Assembly: GCF_001642995.1 (NCBI RefSeq)
Contig: NZ_LOHS01000041.1
Coordinates: forward strand, 1-64,000
Direction: 5' to 3'
DNA length: 64,000 nucleotides
Source of the DNA: Streptomyces jeddahensis
Lineage (GTDB): Bacteria; Actinomycetota; Actinomycetes; Streptomycetales; Streptomycetaceae
Shown: positions 1-8,535 of the stretch, in pieces
How positions within the stretch are numbered: position 1 is the stretch's first letter
Layout of the letters: the number at the start of each line of letters is the position of its first letter
Position numbers and translations under genes: made by a program
The notes under the pieces: generated by a model
The model's database searches: none
What the model saw: only the letters and a program-made list of their open reading frames with translations
Told to the model about the DNA's origin: nothing

Positions 1-103
1 CGTCAGAGTTGGATAACCGGCCGCCGACGGGGACCTCCAGGGAATCGCCCGCAGCATCCCCGTGTTCTCCTCACACGAGTGCCGGACCCACGGAAGGCGG
101 AGC

Positions 104-511
104 ATGCACGGCGACACTGAGACCGTTCGCAGGATCCTTACCGAGCACGGTGACACCTGGGCCATCGTCGGCCTCTCCTCGAATCAGCGGCGCGCCGCAT
201 ATGGAGTCGCAGCGGTCCTTCAGCGCTTCGGCAAGCGGATCGTCCCGGTGCATCCGAAGGCCGAGACGGTGCACGGCGAGAAGGGGTACGCCACTCTGGC
301 GGACATCCCCTTCGACGTGGACGTCGTGGACGTGTTCGTGAACTCCCATCTCGCCGGCGCGGTCGCCGACGAGGCCGTGGCGAAGGGCGCGAAGGCGGTC
401 TGGTTCCAGCTCGATGTGATCGACGAGGCGGCGTACGAGCGGACCCGCGCGGCTGGCCTCGACATGGTCATGGATCGCTGCCCCGCCATCGAGATTCCGC
501 AGCTCGGCTGA
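104..511 (+). CDS. CoA-binding domain protein (YccU-like)
   Basis: This is a 135-residue single-domain protein of the CoA_binding_2 type. It has a Rossmann-like fold that binds CoA or a similar nucleotide, and the reaction, if any, is unknown. A beta strand and glycine turn (AIVGLSSN, about residue 18) is followed by alternating strands and helices, and the chain ends with the family's MDRCPAIE motif. I chose the ATG at 104 because GGAAGG lies just upstream and the fold begins soon after. An in-frame start at 62 would add a low-quality 14-residue extension. The next gene faces it from the other strand, so it is probably transcribed alone. Confidence 0.85.
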   Translation: MHGDTETVRRILTEHGDTWAIVGLSSNQRRAAYGVAAVLQRFGKRIVPVHPKAETVHGEKGYATLADIPFDVDVVDVFVNSHLAGAVADEAVAKGAKAVWFQLDVIDEAAYERTRAAGLDMVMDRCPAIEIPQLG

Positions 512-606
512 GGTCACCGGCGCCGCTGAGGTCACGGCGGGGCTGGGGCCGCGGCGGGGCTGGGGCCGCGCCCCGGCCGGGGGTCCGCCCGTCGGGCCGT
601 TCTGCG

Positions 607-1164
607 TCAGCCGACGCCGAGCCCCTCGAGCACCACCGCGCCCGGGAGCTCCGCGATCGCCTTGCCCGGCACGATGAGCTTGCCGCGGCGGCGGCCGCTG
701 CCGATCAGGACATGCGGCAGGTCCACGACGGCCGCGTCGATGAGGAGCGGCCAGTCGGCGGGCAGGCCGATCGGGGTGATGCCGCCGTATTCCATGCCGG
801 TCTCGCCGGTCGCGGTCTCCATGGGTGCGAACGAGGCCTTGCGGGCGCCCAGTTGGCGGCGTACCACGCCGTTGACGTCGACCCGGGTGCGGGAGAGCAC
901 GAGACAGGCGGCGAGGCTGGTCTCACCCGCGCGCTTACCGGCCACCACCACGCAGTTCGCGGACGTCTCCAGCAGGTCCTGGCCGTAGTGCTCGACGAAG
1001 ACGGCGGTGTCGGCGACGGCCGGGTCGCTGTCCACGTAGAGCATCTGCTGCGCGGGCACGGAGCCGCGCCAGTGGCGTACGGCGTCTGCGACGGGCGAGG
1101 GCAGCAGTTCCAGGCTGTCGGGAGCGGTCCGGACGTCGTCGAAGTGGCCGATGGGTGCACGCAT
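607..1164 (-). CDS. YbaK/EbsC family aminoacyl-tRNA deacylase-like protein
   Basis: This 185-residue protein matches the YbaK/ProX fold, a group of free-standing editing domains that hydrolyse mischarged tRNAs such as Cys- or Ala-tRNAPro. Visible family features are a central segment with NCVVVAGKRAG, followed by VDVNGVVRRQLGARKASFAP, and the late glycine-rich stretch GGITPIGLP. Length is normal for the actinobacterial group. The ATG at 1164 is the only sensible start. The gene is convergent with the CoA-binding gene and co-directional with the regulator upstream. Substrate specificity cannot be read from the sequence. Confidence 0.85.
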   Translation of the reverse strand: MRAPIGHFDDVRTAPDSLELLPSPVADAVRHWRGSVPAQQMLYVDSDPAVADTAVFVEHYGQDLLETSANCVVVAGKRAGETSLAACLVLSRTRVDVNGVVRRQLGARKASFAPMETATGETGMEYGGITPIGLPADWPLLIDAAVVDLPHVLIGSGRRRGKLIVPGKAIAELPGAVVLEGLGVG

Positions 1165-1251
1165 AGTGGCACGCTAACAGCCGCACCGGCGGCGGCGATC
1201 GGCCCATCGAGGCCGCGCGGCACGCCCACGCGACCCGGCATGCGATCCGTC

Positions 1252-1824
1252 TCAGCGCACGGCCGGCACCGACACCGTCATGGTCATCTCCAGCGGCTCG
1301 TCGCCCTCGTTGCGGTACGCGTGCGTGGCGTTGGCCTCGAAGGAGGCGCTCGTGCCCGCCGGTACGCGGTACTCCGTGCCGTCCACGACGAGGGTGAGTT
1401 CGCCCGCCGTGACGTGGATCAGCTCGACGGTGCCGGCCGGGTGCGGATCGGAGCTGCTGCCCTCGCCGGGCATCAGCCGCCACTGCCACATCTCCAGGGG
1501 GCCCGGCGCCTCCGTGCCGGCCAGCAGCCGGTTGAAGCTGCCCGCCTCGGTGTGCCACAGGCGCACGGCCTGCTCGGGCGGCACGATCCGGACCTTGGGT
1601 CCCTGCTCGTAGTCGAGCAGGGTCGTGATGCTCACGCCGAGGGCGTCCCCGATCTTGACGACCGTGCCGAGGCTGGGGTTGGTACGGGCCTGCTCTATCT
1701 GGATGAGCATGCCGCGGCTGACTCCGGCGCGGGCGGCGAGGGCCTCCAGGGTGAAGCCCCGCTCGCTGCGACAACGCTTGACGTTGCGCGCCAGGGACTG
1801 GGTCAGCAGGTCGAGGTCCGACAC
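1252..1824 (-). CDS. XRE-family regulator with C-terminal cupin domain
   Basis: The 190-residue product has an N-terminal helix-turn-helix of the HTH_3 type (about residues 8-65, including GFTLEALAARAGVSRGML) and a C-terminal cupin fold (about residues 110-185, with DPHPAGTVELIHV and the closing strand EMTMTVSVPAV). Such proteins usually repress a neighbouring gene in response to a small ligand held by the cupin. It diverges from the EamA exporter at 1917, its likely target. I prefer the GTG at 1824, which gives the usual MSDLDLLTQSLARN start. A TTG at 1857 would give 201 residues. Confidence 0.88.
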   Translation of the reverse strand: MSDLDLLTQSLARNVKRCRSERGFTLEALAARAGVSRGMLIQIEQARTNPSLGTVVKIGDALGVSITTLLDYEQGPKVRIVPPEQAVRLWHTEAGSFNRLLAGTEAPGPLEMWQWRLMPGEGSSSDPHPAGTVELIHVTAGELTLVVDGTEYRVPAGTSASFEANATHAYRNEGDEPLEMTMTVSVPAVR

Positions 1825-1865
1825 ATTCCGTCCAATATCCTGGATGACAGAGTTCAATCTAATGA

Positions 1866-1899
1866 ACTACGGTGTAGTGCACCCGATGTTCACTGCACT
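1866..1899. promoter_or_regulatory. putative operator for the XRE-cupin regulator
   Basis: The 92-bp divergent gap holds two overlapping inverted repeats: ACTAC-GGT-GTAGT at 1866-1878, and AGTGCA at 1876-1881 mirrored by TGCACT at 1894-1899. They lie between the regulator and the exporter start, where an autoregulatory operator would be expected. Binding is inferred, not shown. Confidence 0.4.
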
Positions 1900-1916
1900 G
1901 TACTGCGAGGTCGACC

Positions 1917-2783
1917 ATGACAGCACTCTTCGCCCTGGCCACAAGCCTCCTGTGGGGGCTGGCCGACTTCGGCGGCGGGCTGCTGACGCGGCGCCTTCCG
2001 GCTCTCACGGTGGTCGTCGCCTCGCAGGCGATCGCCGCGGTCGTCCTCGGCGCCATCGTGATCGCGACCGGGGGCTGGAGCGAGGCGGGTCCGCAGCTGT
2101 GGTTCGCCGCCGCCGCGGGCCTGGTCGGTCCGGTCGCCATGCTCTCCTTCTACAAGGCGCTCGCGCTGGGGCCGATGGGTGTCGTCTCTCCGCTCGGCAC
2201 CCTGGGCGTCGCCGTTCCGGTGGGCATCGGGCTGATCCTCGGCGAACGGCCGGGGCTGCTGCAGTACGCGGGCATCGCCGTGGCCGTCGCCGGGGTCGTG
2301 CTCGCAGGCGGGCCGCAGTGGCGCGGGGCGCCGGTGCAGCGGCAGACGATCGCCCTGACCCTGGTCGCGGCCTTCGGCTTCGGCACGGTGATGGTGCTGA
2401 TCGCCGAGGCGTCGACGACGATCACCGGTCTCTTCCTGGCGCTGTTCGTGCAGCGGCTGACGAATGTGCTCGCGGGCGGCGCGGCCCTGTACGCCTCTGT
2501 GCGGCGCGGCGGCAGGGCGCTCCCGGAGGGAGCCGGATGGGGAGCCCTGTGGCCGGCGGTCCCGGCGCTGGCCTTCGTCGGTCTGGCGGATGTCGCGGCC
2601 AACGGCACGTACTCGCTCGCGGCCCAGAACGGTCCGGTCACGGTGGCCGCGGTCCTCGCCTCGCTCTATCCCGTCGTCACCGCTCTTGCCGCGCGCGGTG
2701 TGCTCAGTGAGCGGCTGCGCGGCGTGCAGGCGGCGGGGGCGGGCCTTGCCCTGGTCGGTACGGTGCTGCTGGCGAGCGGCTGA
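1917..2783 (+). CDS. EamA/DMT family transporter
   Basis: This 288-residue integral membrane protein has about ten hydrophobic segments and the two internally repeated EamA halves typical of 10-TM drug/metabolite exporters. The first half starts at once with ALATSLLWGLADFGGG. The second half closes with LASLYPVVTALAARGVLSE, the usual conserved motif before the last helix. The ATG at 1917 has GAGG six bases upstream. It is divergent from the XRE-cupin regulator and probably controlled by it. The substrate is unknown; amino acids or drug-like molecules are typical for the family. Confidence 0.88.
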   Translation: MTALFALATSLLWGLADFGGGLLTRRLPALTVVVASQAIAAVVLGAIVIATGGWSEAGPQLWFAAAAGLVGPVAMLSFYKALALGPMGVVSPLGTLGVAVPVGIGLILGERPGLLQYAGIAVAVAGVVLAGGPQWRGAPVQRQTIALTLVAAFGFGTVMVLIAEASTTITGLFLALFVQRLTNVLAGGAALYASVRRGGRALPEGAGWGALWPAVPALAFVGLADVAANGTYSLAAQNGPVTVAAVLASLYPVVTALAARGVLSERLRGVQAAGAGLALVGTVLLASG

Positions 2784-2806
2784 TCCGGCCGACACACCGG
2801 GGCCCC

Positions 2807-3712
2807 TCAAGCCGACGTGCCGCTGCCCGACTCCGCAGGCGACGCGCTGTCCGCCGACCGCGTGTCACGCCGCCCCTCGGCCGACCGCGCGTCTCGCGGA
2901 TCCTCCGCCGACCGCGTCTCCGGAACACCGCCACCGAGCCCCGCCACCGTCTCGGTCTCCGCCGAGCCCTCCTCAGGACTCGTCTCCAAGTCCGCCAACG
3001 CCAGCAGTTGCTCCGGAGTGACCCCCTCCGGGATCGGCACGGGGGCGGGGGTGCGCAGCGGCGGCTGCCAGCCCTCGTCCGGGTACCAGCGGCGTACGAC
3101 ACGGGCCGGTGCGCCGGCCACGACCGCGTGGTCGGGGACGGACCCGCGTACGACCGCGCCCGCCGCGACCACGACGTTGCGGCCGATGCTCGCGCCCGGC
3201 AGGATCACCGCCCCGGTCCCGATCCAGCAGCCCGGACCGATCTCGACGGGCTCCATGCGCGGCCACTGCTTCCCGATGGGCTCGTGCGGGTCGTCGTACG
3301 AGTGGTTGGTGGACGTGACGTACACGTAGGGCCCGAAGTAGCAGTCGGAGCCGATGGTCACCGTCGTGTCGGCGATGACATGACTGCCGCGGCCGAGCAC
3401 CACGCCGTCGCCGATACGCAGGATGGGGTCGGGCCCGAGGTCGAGGTCGGGCATCAACCCGGCCGTGAGGGTGACCTGTTCGCCGATGATGCAGTGGTCG
3501 CCGAGGTGGATCCAGGGTTCGCCGAAGACGGTTCCCTGCGGGAAGGCGAGCCTCGTGCCGTGTCCGAGCGCGCCGAAGCGGAGTCTGCCGGGGTGTTCGG
3601 CGGTGACGGCACCCGTCCGCTGTACCCACGCCCATCCCGCGTGGACGGCGCGCTGCGCGACGCGGCGCCGCCACGCGGTCAAGGACGAGAACATGTTCTT
3701 GTTGTTCGGCAC
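2807..3712 (-). CDS. acyltransferase with left-handed beta-helix (hexapeptide repeats)
   Basis: This 301-residue protein has a central run of isoleucine-patch hexapeptide repeats (about residues 60-215) such as IHLGDHCIIGEQVTL and WIGTGAVILPGASIGRNVVV. These define a left-handed beta-helix acetyl/acyltransferase of the LacA/WbbJ kind. The histidine in STNHSYDDP is a plausible catalytic or acceptor-site residue. The last 80 residues are charged, repetitive and probably disordered (repeats of RSAE/RDAR type). In-frame GTG codons at 3718 and 3712 and an ATG at 3694 are possible starts, with no clear ribosome binding site. The acyl acceptor is unknown. Confidence 0.85.
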   Translation of the reverse strand: MPNNKNMFSSLTAWRRRVAQRAVHAGWAWVQRTGAVTAEHPGRLRFGALGHGTRLAFPQGTVFGEPWIHLGDHCIIGEQVTLTAGLMPDLDLGPDPILRIGDGVVLGRGSHVIADTTVTIGSDCYFGPYVYVTSTNHSYDDPHEPIGKQWPRMEPVEIGPGCWIGTGAVILPGASIGRNVVVAAGAVVRGSVPDHAVVAGAPARVVRRWYPDEGWQPPLRTPAPVPIPEGVTPEQLLALADLETSPEEGSAETETVAGLGGGVPETRSAEDPRDARSAEGRRDTRSADSASPAESGSGTSA

Positions 3713-3786
3713 TCGCACACGGTACTCAGCGCGGGGTACGGGCCAGGGGGCGAACGGCTGTGATCTTCACCCCATGACGCCGGTCT

Positions 3787-4371
3787 TCACACCGCGCCGC
3801 TCTCGTCGTCCGAGAAGGCCACTCGATGCCGCTTCGCCAGATCCACGTACACCGCGGCGTTCAGCTTGATGCCGTCGAGCTCCTCGTCGGTCAGGCTGCG
3901 CTTGACCTTGGCGGGCACGCCCGCGACCAGCGAGCCGGGCGGCACCTGCATGCCCTGGGGGACGAGCGCCTGGGCGGCGACCAGCGAACCCGTGCCGATG
4001 CGCGCGCCGTTGAGCACCGTGGCGCCCATGCCGATGAGGACGTCGTCCTCCACCGTGCAGCCGTGCAGGACCGCGTTGTGCCCGACGGACACGCGCTCCC
4101 CGATCGTGACCGGGAAGCCCGGGTCCACATGCACGGTCGAATTGTCTTGGATGTTGCTATCCGCCCCGAGAACGATCGGGCCGCCGTCGCCGCGGAGCAC
4201 GGCCTGGTACCAGACGCTCGAGCCCGCCGCCATGACGACGTCGCCGAGCACGACGGAGGTCGGAGCGGCGAAGGCGTCCGCGGCGACCTTCGGCTCCTGT
4301 CCGCCGACTCCGCGAATCAGCGCCTGCGCTGCCTGGGGTCCATGCTCTGAGCGCCCTGCCCGACCTGTCAT
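3787..4371 (-). CDS. gamma carbonic anhydrase family protein
   Basis: This 194-residue left-handed beta-helix protein of the gamma carbonic anhydrase/YrdA type shows successive hexapeptide turns. The three metal-binding histidines are in place: one in STVHVDPG and two in VGHNAVLHGC. This suggests a trimeric zinc or iron enzyme or a close homologue, although many YrdA-type members have no demonstrated hydration activity. The ATG at 4371 is chosen because AAGGAGT precedes it at good spacing. A longer in-frame start at 4473 lacks a ribosome binding site. It lies next to another beta-helix protein but is separated by 74 bp. Confidence 0.88.
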   Translation of the reverse strand: MTGRAGRSEHGPQAAQALIRGVGGQEPKVAADAFAAPTSVVLGDVVMAAGSSVWYQAVLRGDGGPIVLGADSNIQDNSTVHVDPGFPVTIGERVSVGHNAVLHGCTVEDDVLIGMGATVLNGARIGTGSLVAAQALVPQGMQVPPGSLVAGVPAKVKRSLTDEELDGIKLNAAVYVDLAKRHRVAFSDDESGAV

Positions 4372-4504
4372 CTCCGACTCCTTACCGCTGGTACGCCTTA
4401 CCTCTGGTGCGCCGCGCCCAGAGCACCGTAGGGGACATGGGCGCGTACCGGCGCCGGCTGGGGCGAAGATCACAAACGGGCCCGATTGATCGAGCGCGGG
4501 GCAG

Positions 4505-5203
4505 TCAGTCGCCGGCCGGAACCGGCTGCGGCTCGGTGGACTCCGGTGCCTGCGTCTGCGGCTCTCCCTGCCCCTGTGCCTGTGCCTGTGCAGTCCCCGA
4601 CGCGGCCTCCTTCGTCTTCCGCTTGAGGATCAGCATCGAGACGAGGCCGATGAGCAGGGCCACGACGAGGCCGAGCCACGAGAACCGCTTCAGCCAGGAC
4701 TCGGCGACGATCCCCACGTAGTAGATGACCGCGGTGGTCCCGCCGGCCCACAGGATCCCACCGAGCACGTTGGCGATCAGGAACTTCCAGTACGGCATAC
4801 GCAGGACGCCGGCGAGCGGGCCGGCGAAGATGCGCAGCAGGGCGACGAAGCGGCCGAAGAACACGGCCCACATGCCCCACTTCTCGAAGGACCGCTCGGC
4901 GGTCGCGACGTGGGCCTCGCTGAAGTGCTTCGGGAACCTGCAGCCGAGCCAGGCCAGCAGGGGCCGGCCGCCCTTGCGCCCGATCGCGTAGCCGATGGAG
5001 TCGCCGATGATCGCGCCCGCGGTGGCACAGATGCCGAGGACGACCGGGTCGATGTCCCCGTGCTGGGAGGCGAGCAGCGCGGACGAGACGAGGATGATCT
5101 CGCCCGGCAGCGGGATGCCCAGGCTCTCCAGACCGATGACCACACCCACCAGGGTGTAGATGCTGACCGCCGGCACCGTCTCGAGCCATTCCTGGACGTG
5201 CAA
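4505..5203 (-). CDS. DedA family membrane protein (VTT domain)
   Basis: The 232-residue product carries the DedA signature: GLESLGIPLPGEIILVSSALLA near the N terminus, then GDSIGYAIGRKGG, and FGRFVALLRIFAGPLAG in the middle. The last of these contains the conserved GRF...R motif of the SNARE-associated/VTT domain. DedA proteins are multi-spanning undecaprenyl-phosphate or phospholipid scramblase-like transporters. Five to six hydrophobic segments are visible, followed by a 35-residue Gln/Ala-rich tail. The start is a TTG at 5203 preceded by GGGAGGGACC. A second VTT-domain protein lies at 10530. Confidence 0.9.
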   Translation of the reverse strand: MHVQEWLETVPAVSIYTLVGVVIGLESLGIPLPGEIILVSSALLASQHGDIDPVVLGICATAGAIIGDSIGYAIGRKGGRPLLAWLGCRFPKHFSEAHVATAERSFEKWGMWAVFFGRFVALLRIFAGPLAGVLRMPYWKFLIANVLGGILWAGGTTAVIYYVGIVAESWLKRFSWLGLVVALLIGLVSMLILKRKTKEAASGTAQAQAQGQGEPQTQAPESTEPQPVPAGD

Positions 5204-5308
5204 CGCCGGTCCCTCCCGTTCTGTGCGTCGACCCGGCAGACGCTCCCGCCTGTCCGGGGCGCGCGTGCGGGCAGCCTACCTGCTGACTCCGGTCACTCGA
5301 CCGCAGCC

Positions 5309-5379
5309 CGGTCCCTGGAGACACCCGCACCACAGTCCCGTCGGCTGCGGTCCCTGGAGGCACCCGCAGCACAGTCCCG
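5309..5379. repeat. two imperfect 32-bp direct repeats, period 39 bp
   Basis: The unit beginning CGGTCCCTGGAG at 5309-5340 recurs at 5348-5379 with 30 of 32 positions matching. It lies between the DedA start and the hotdog gene stop and does not overlap a plausible gene. Confidence 0.75.
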
Positions 5380-5402
5380 CCGCGCCACCGGCGCCGCGGA
5401 CG

Positions 5403-5855
5403 TCAGCCGTTGGGACGGAGCGTCCAGACGACGGTCATCTCGCCCGTGACGGCGCCGTCCTCGCGCTGGATGGCGATGGACACCGGGAACTCGGGCCGCT
5501 GCCCGGCATCGAGCTCGGCGATCACGTCGGCGGCCGGACGGCCGAGGGACGCGGTCGCGGTCACGCGTCCCATGGCGAGCTTCTTGTACGCGATGTCGGC
5601 GCTGACGGCGAGCGGCACGGCCCGGGTGAGCTGGTCCCCGAAGGCCGCGAGGACGATCGCCCCGCTGGCGGACTCGCCCAGCGTGAACATCGCGCCAGCG
5701 TGCGGCCCGCCGACGTGGTTGTGGTAGTCGCTCTGGTCCGGCAGGGCCACCACGGCCTTCTCCGGCGAGGTCTCGAGGAACTCGAGGTTCAGGGTGCGGG
5801 CCATCGGCACCGTGGCGGCGAGCATCTCGCCGATCGACATCTGGTCAGCGCTCAT
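5403..5855 (-). CDS. hotdog-fold thioesterase-like protein (DUF4442/PaaI type)
   Basis: The 150-residue product has the hotdog core: a HNHVGGPHAGAMFTLGESASG segment that forms the central helix wrapped by the sheet, as in YiiD/PaaI-like and DUF4442 proteins. Such proteins hydrolyse acyl-CoA thioesters or bind acyl groups; the substrate here is unknown. Length is typical. The ATG at 5855 (MSADQMSIGEML) is chosen because the reading frame upstream of it is only translated repeat DNA. No strong Shine-Dalgarno is visible, so it may be translated from a leaderless or near-leaderless transcript. Confidence 0.8.
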   Translation of the reverse strand: MSADQMSIGEMLAATVPMARTLNLEFLETSPEKAVVALPDQSDYHNHVGGPHAGAMFTLGESASGAIVLAAFGDQLTRAVPLAVSADIAYKKLAMGRVTATASLGRPAADVIAELDAGQRPEFPVSIAIQREDGAVTGEMTVVWTLRPNG

Positions 5856-5889
5856 GAGGCGGGATGTTACCCATGGGTAGCACGTCTTG

Positions 5890-5973
5890 GCCAGGGAAAC
5901 GGCCAGGGAAGTGGCCGGGGAGGCGGCCAGGGAAGTGGCCGGGGAGGCGGCCAGGGAAGCGGCCGGGGACGCG
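5890..5973. repeat. 12-bp tandem repeat, seven units
   Basis: Seven consecutive 12-bp units alternate between GCCAGGGAAGTG-like and GCCGGGGAGGCG-like forms, giving a 24-bp higher-order period. The array fills the divergent gap between the hotdog gene (start 5855) and the MFS gene (start 6110). Because 12 is divisible by 3 it stays open in several frames, which produces misleading extended reading frames. Confidence 0.85.
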
Positions 5974-6109
5974 CCGCCATCCGCTGCCGTCGCGGCGCCG
6001 CCGACGGACAGGCGGATCCGGCCACGCCCGTCGAGAATCTCCGGCCACGCCCCCGTATCGGCGAAAAATCGGTTTGGCAAGTCGACCCGGCGGCGGCGAT
6101 AGTCCCCCG

Positions 6110-7450
6110 GTGAAGATTGCCGCCGCCTCTGCCTCTCGCAGACGTCTCCGCCGCCCCGACTGGGCGGGTCGCAACTACGCTCTGCTGACCGCCGCCGCGG
6201 TCGTGACGAACCTGGGCAGCCAGGGCGCGCTGATCGCGGCGGCGTTCGCGGTCCTCGACGCGGGCGGCGACGGCGGCGACGTGGGTCTGGTGGCGGCGGC
6301 CCGCACGCTCCCCCTCGTGGTGTTCCTGCTGATCGGCGGGGCCGTCGCGGACCGACTGCCGCGGCACCGGGTGATGGTCGCAGCCAACGCGCTCAACTTC
6401 GTGTCGCAGGGTGCCTTCGCCGTGCTCGTCCTCGCAGGCGATCCGCAGCTGTGGCAGATGATGCTGCTGACCGCGCTCGGCGGCACGGGCCAGGCCTTCT
6501 TCAACCCGGCGGCCGAGGGCATGCTGATGTCGTCCGTCAGCGGGGAGCAGGCAGGCCGGGCCTTCGCGCTGTTCCGCATGGCGATGCACGGTGCGGGTCT
6601 CGGCGGCGCGGCACTCGGGGGTGCGATGGTCGCGGCCGTCGGTCCCGGCTGGGTGCTCATGGTGGACGCGGCGGCGTTCGCCGTGGCCGGGGCGCTGCGG
6701 GCATTCCTGGACGTGAGTCACATTCCGCCGCGCGAGCCCGGCGGGGGCATGCTGGCGGATCTGCGGGAGGGCTGGCGGGAGTTCGTCGGACGGCCCTGGC
6801 TGTGGTCGATCGTGGCTCAGTTCTCGGTCGTGGTGGCGGTCGTCGGCGCCGCCGAGTCGGTCTTCGGTCCGCTGGTCGCCCGGGACGAGCTGGGCGGGGC
6901 GGGCCCGTGGGGCCTGGCGCTCGGCGCGTTCGGAGCGGGCACGGTCGGCGGTGCGCTGCTGATGATGCGGTGGAAGCCGCGGCGGCTGCTGCTCGCCGGG
7001 ACCCTGTGCGTGTTCCCGCTGGCCGCGCCGTCCGCCGCGCTCGCGGTGCCGCTGCCGGTGGCCGGGCTGGCCGCGGTGATGTTCCTCAGCGGCGTGGCCA
7101 TCGAGGTGTTCGGCGTCTCCTGGATGACGGCGCTGCACCAGGAGATCCCCGAGGAGAAGCTGTCCCGCGTCTCGGCCTACGACTGGTTCGGCTCGATCGC
7201 CATGGTCCCCCTGGCCACGGCCCTGGCGGGCCCGGCGGAGAGCGCCTTCGGCCGTACGGCGTCCCTGTGGGGCTGCGCGGCTCTGGTGGTCCTGGTCACG
7301 GCGGCGGTGCTGTTCGTACCGGACGTACGGAACCTGACGCGGCGTACGAAGGAGGTCGTGCAGGGTTCCGGCACGGGGTCCGGGAGCCGGGCCAGGGCCG
7401 AGGCGGAGGCTTCGGATGACGTGCCGGGAGCGCGGGTCAGCCCACGCTGA
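6110..7450 (+). CDS. MFS transporter
   Basis: This 446-residue major facilitator has about twelve hydrophobic segments. The loop after the second helix reads ADRLPRHRVMV, a variant of the family's DRxGRR motif. The protein resembles the MFS_3/enterobactin-exporter-like group, probably a drug or metabolite exporter with unknown substrate. The GTG at 6110 is preferred. The frame remains open upstream to 5864, but that stretch is encoded by the 12-bp repeat array and is unlikely to be translated. The last 14 bp overlap the 3' end of the convergent spermidine-synthase-like gene. Confidence 0.85.
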   Translation: MKIAAASASRRRLRRPDWAGRNYALLTAAAVVTNLGSQGALIAAAFAVLDAGGDGGDVGLVAAARTLPLVVFLLIGGAVADRLPRHRVMVAANALNFVSQGAFAVLVLAGDPQLWQMMLLTALGGTGQAFFNPAAEGMLMSSVSGEQAGRAFALFRMAMHGAGLGGAALGGAMVAAVGPGWVLMVDAAAFAVAGALRAFLDVSHIPPREPGGGMLADLREGWREFVGRPWLWSIVAQFSVVVAVVGAAESVFGPLVARDELGGAGPWGLALGAFGAGTVGGALLMMRWKPRRLLLAGTLCVFPLAAPSAALAVPLPVAGLAAVMFLSGVAIEVFGVSWMTALHQEIPEEKLSRVSAYDWFGSIAMVPLATALAGPAESAFGRTASLWGCAALVVLVTAAVLFVPDVRNLTRRTKEVVQGSGTGSGSRARAEAEASDDVPGARVSPR

Positions 7451-8282
7451 AGGCGCCGGCCGGTGGTTCGGGCGATGCCACCGCGTCCTCGTCGCGCACC
7501 GGTGTCGCGTCCCCGATGAAGGCGCGTAGCGCGGGCCCGTGTTCGACGCGTGCAGGGAAGGCGTCGGCGGCGGAACGCCGCGACAGTGACGCGATGTCGA
7601 TCGGCTCCTGGGACGCCACGAGCACGGCGTTGCCGAAGCGGCGGCCGCGCAGGACGGCCGGCTCGGCGATCAGCGCCAGCTCCGCGAAGACCGCGGCGAA
7701 GGTCGCGAGTTGGGAGCGGAGGAAGGCGAAGGGCGCCCCGTCGGCGAGGTTCGCCGCGTAGACGCCGCCGCGCCGCAGCACCCGCTCGGCGGCTCGCGCG
7801 TACGCGAGCGAGGTGAGGTGCGCCGGGACGCGTGACCCGCCGAACACGTCCGCGACCAGGATGTCCGCGGAGGCGAGCGGGGCCCTTTCCAGCCATGCGC
7901 GGGCGTCCGCGCCGTGCACCGTGATGTCCGCGCCGTCGGGGAGGGGCAGGTGCTCGGTGACGAGCGCGAGCAGCCCGCGGTCTGCCTCCACGACGTGCTG
8001 ACGTGAGCCGGGCCGGGTGGCGGCGAGGTAGCGGGGCAGGGTGAGCGCGCCGCCACCGAGGTGCAGTACGTCGAGGGGCTGACCCGGTTCCGCGGCCGTG
8101 TCCAGGACGTGCCCCAGCCGCTGTGCGTACTCGAACTCCAGGTGCTGCGGCTCGTCGAGGTCCACGTACGACTGGGGCGCCCCGCCGACCGTCAGCAGCC
8201 ACGCCCGCTCCCGGTCCACGTCGGGCAGCAGCTTGGCTTCGCCGTGATCGACGGGGCGGGTGACGGGTATCGGCTCTTCCAC
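7437..8282 (-). CDS. spermidine synthase-like methyltransferase-fold protein
   Basis: The 281-residue product has the SpeE/PMT Rossmann fold. DVLHLGGGALTLPRYLA matches the GGGDG nucleotide-binding loop. VVEADRGLL provides the acidic residue at the end of strand 2, and ADILVADVFGGSRVPAHL corresponds to the catalytic-loop region. The canonical aspartates of true aminopropyltransferases are not all evident, and actinobacterial members of this group have no proven polyamine role. The GTG at 8282 is the likely start; the longer upstream frame is repetitive low-complexity sequence. It is convergent with the MFS gene. Confidence 0.8.
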   Translation of the reverse strand: MEEPIPVTRPVDHGEAKLLPDVDRERAWLLTVGGAPQSYVDLDEPQHLEFEYAQRLGHVLDTAAEPGQPLDVLHLGGGALTLPRYLAATRPGSRQHVVEADRGLLALVTEHLPLPDGADITVHGADARAWLERAPLASADILVADVFGGSRVPAHLTSLAYARAAERVLRRGGVYAANLADGAPFAFLRSQLATFAAVFAELALIAEPAVLRGRRFGNAVLVASQEPIDIASLSRRSAADAFPARVEHGPALRAFIGDATPVRDEDAVASPEPPAGAFSVG

Positions 8283-8385
8283 GGGTTCATTGTGCCGCGC
8301 GGGCGGCGATGCGGGGGGCGCGTCGCCGCGCCGGGCGGCGTGCCCGCCGCCGCGCCGGGCGTGCCCGCCGCCGCTGCGGGCAGTC

Positions 8386-8427
8386 GTGCCTCCCCAGTGC
8401 CTTAAGGGCCTGGGAGGTGCCCCCAGG
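8386..8427. repeat. dispersed palindromic element, copy 1
   Basis: A CCTCCC...CCTTAAGG...GGGAGG palindrome occurs here. The core octamer CCTTAAGG is perfect and the outer arms are six bases. A second copy follows at 8536. Elements of this form are common between Streptomyces genes and may act as terminators. Confidence 0.7.
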
Positions 8428-8535
8428 GCGGCACGGGTGGGCGCAGCGGCACCCCGACGGCGGGCAACGCCTGCACGCTTGGGCAACCCCGACGGCGGGC
8501 ACCGCAGTCCGAAGGGCACCCGCCGTCGTGGGTTG

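Noticed and set aside
5864..6109. An 82-codon N-terminal extension of the MFS protein and a similar extension of the hotdog protein
   Set aside because: Both are translations of the 12-bp repeat array; no ribosome binding site and no family similarity.
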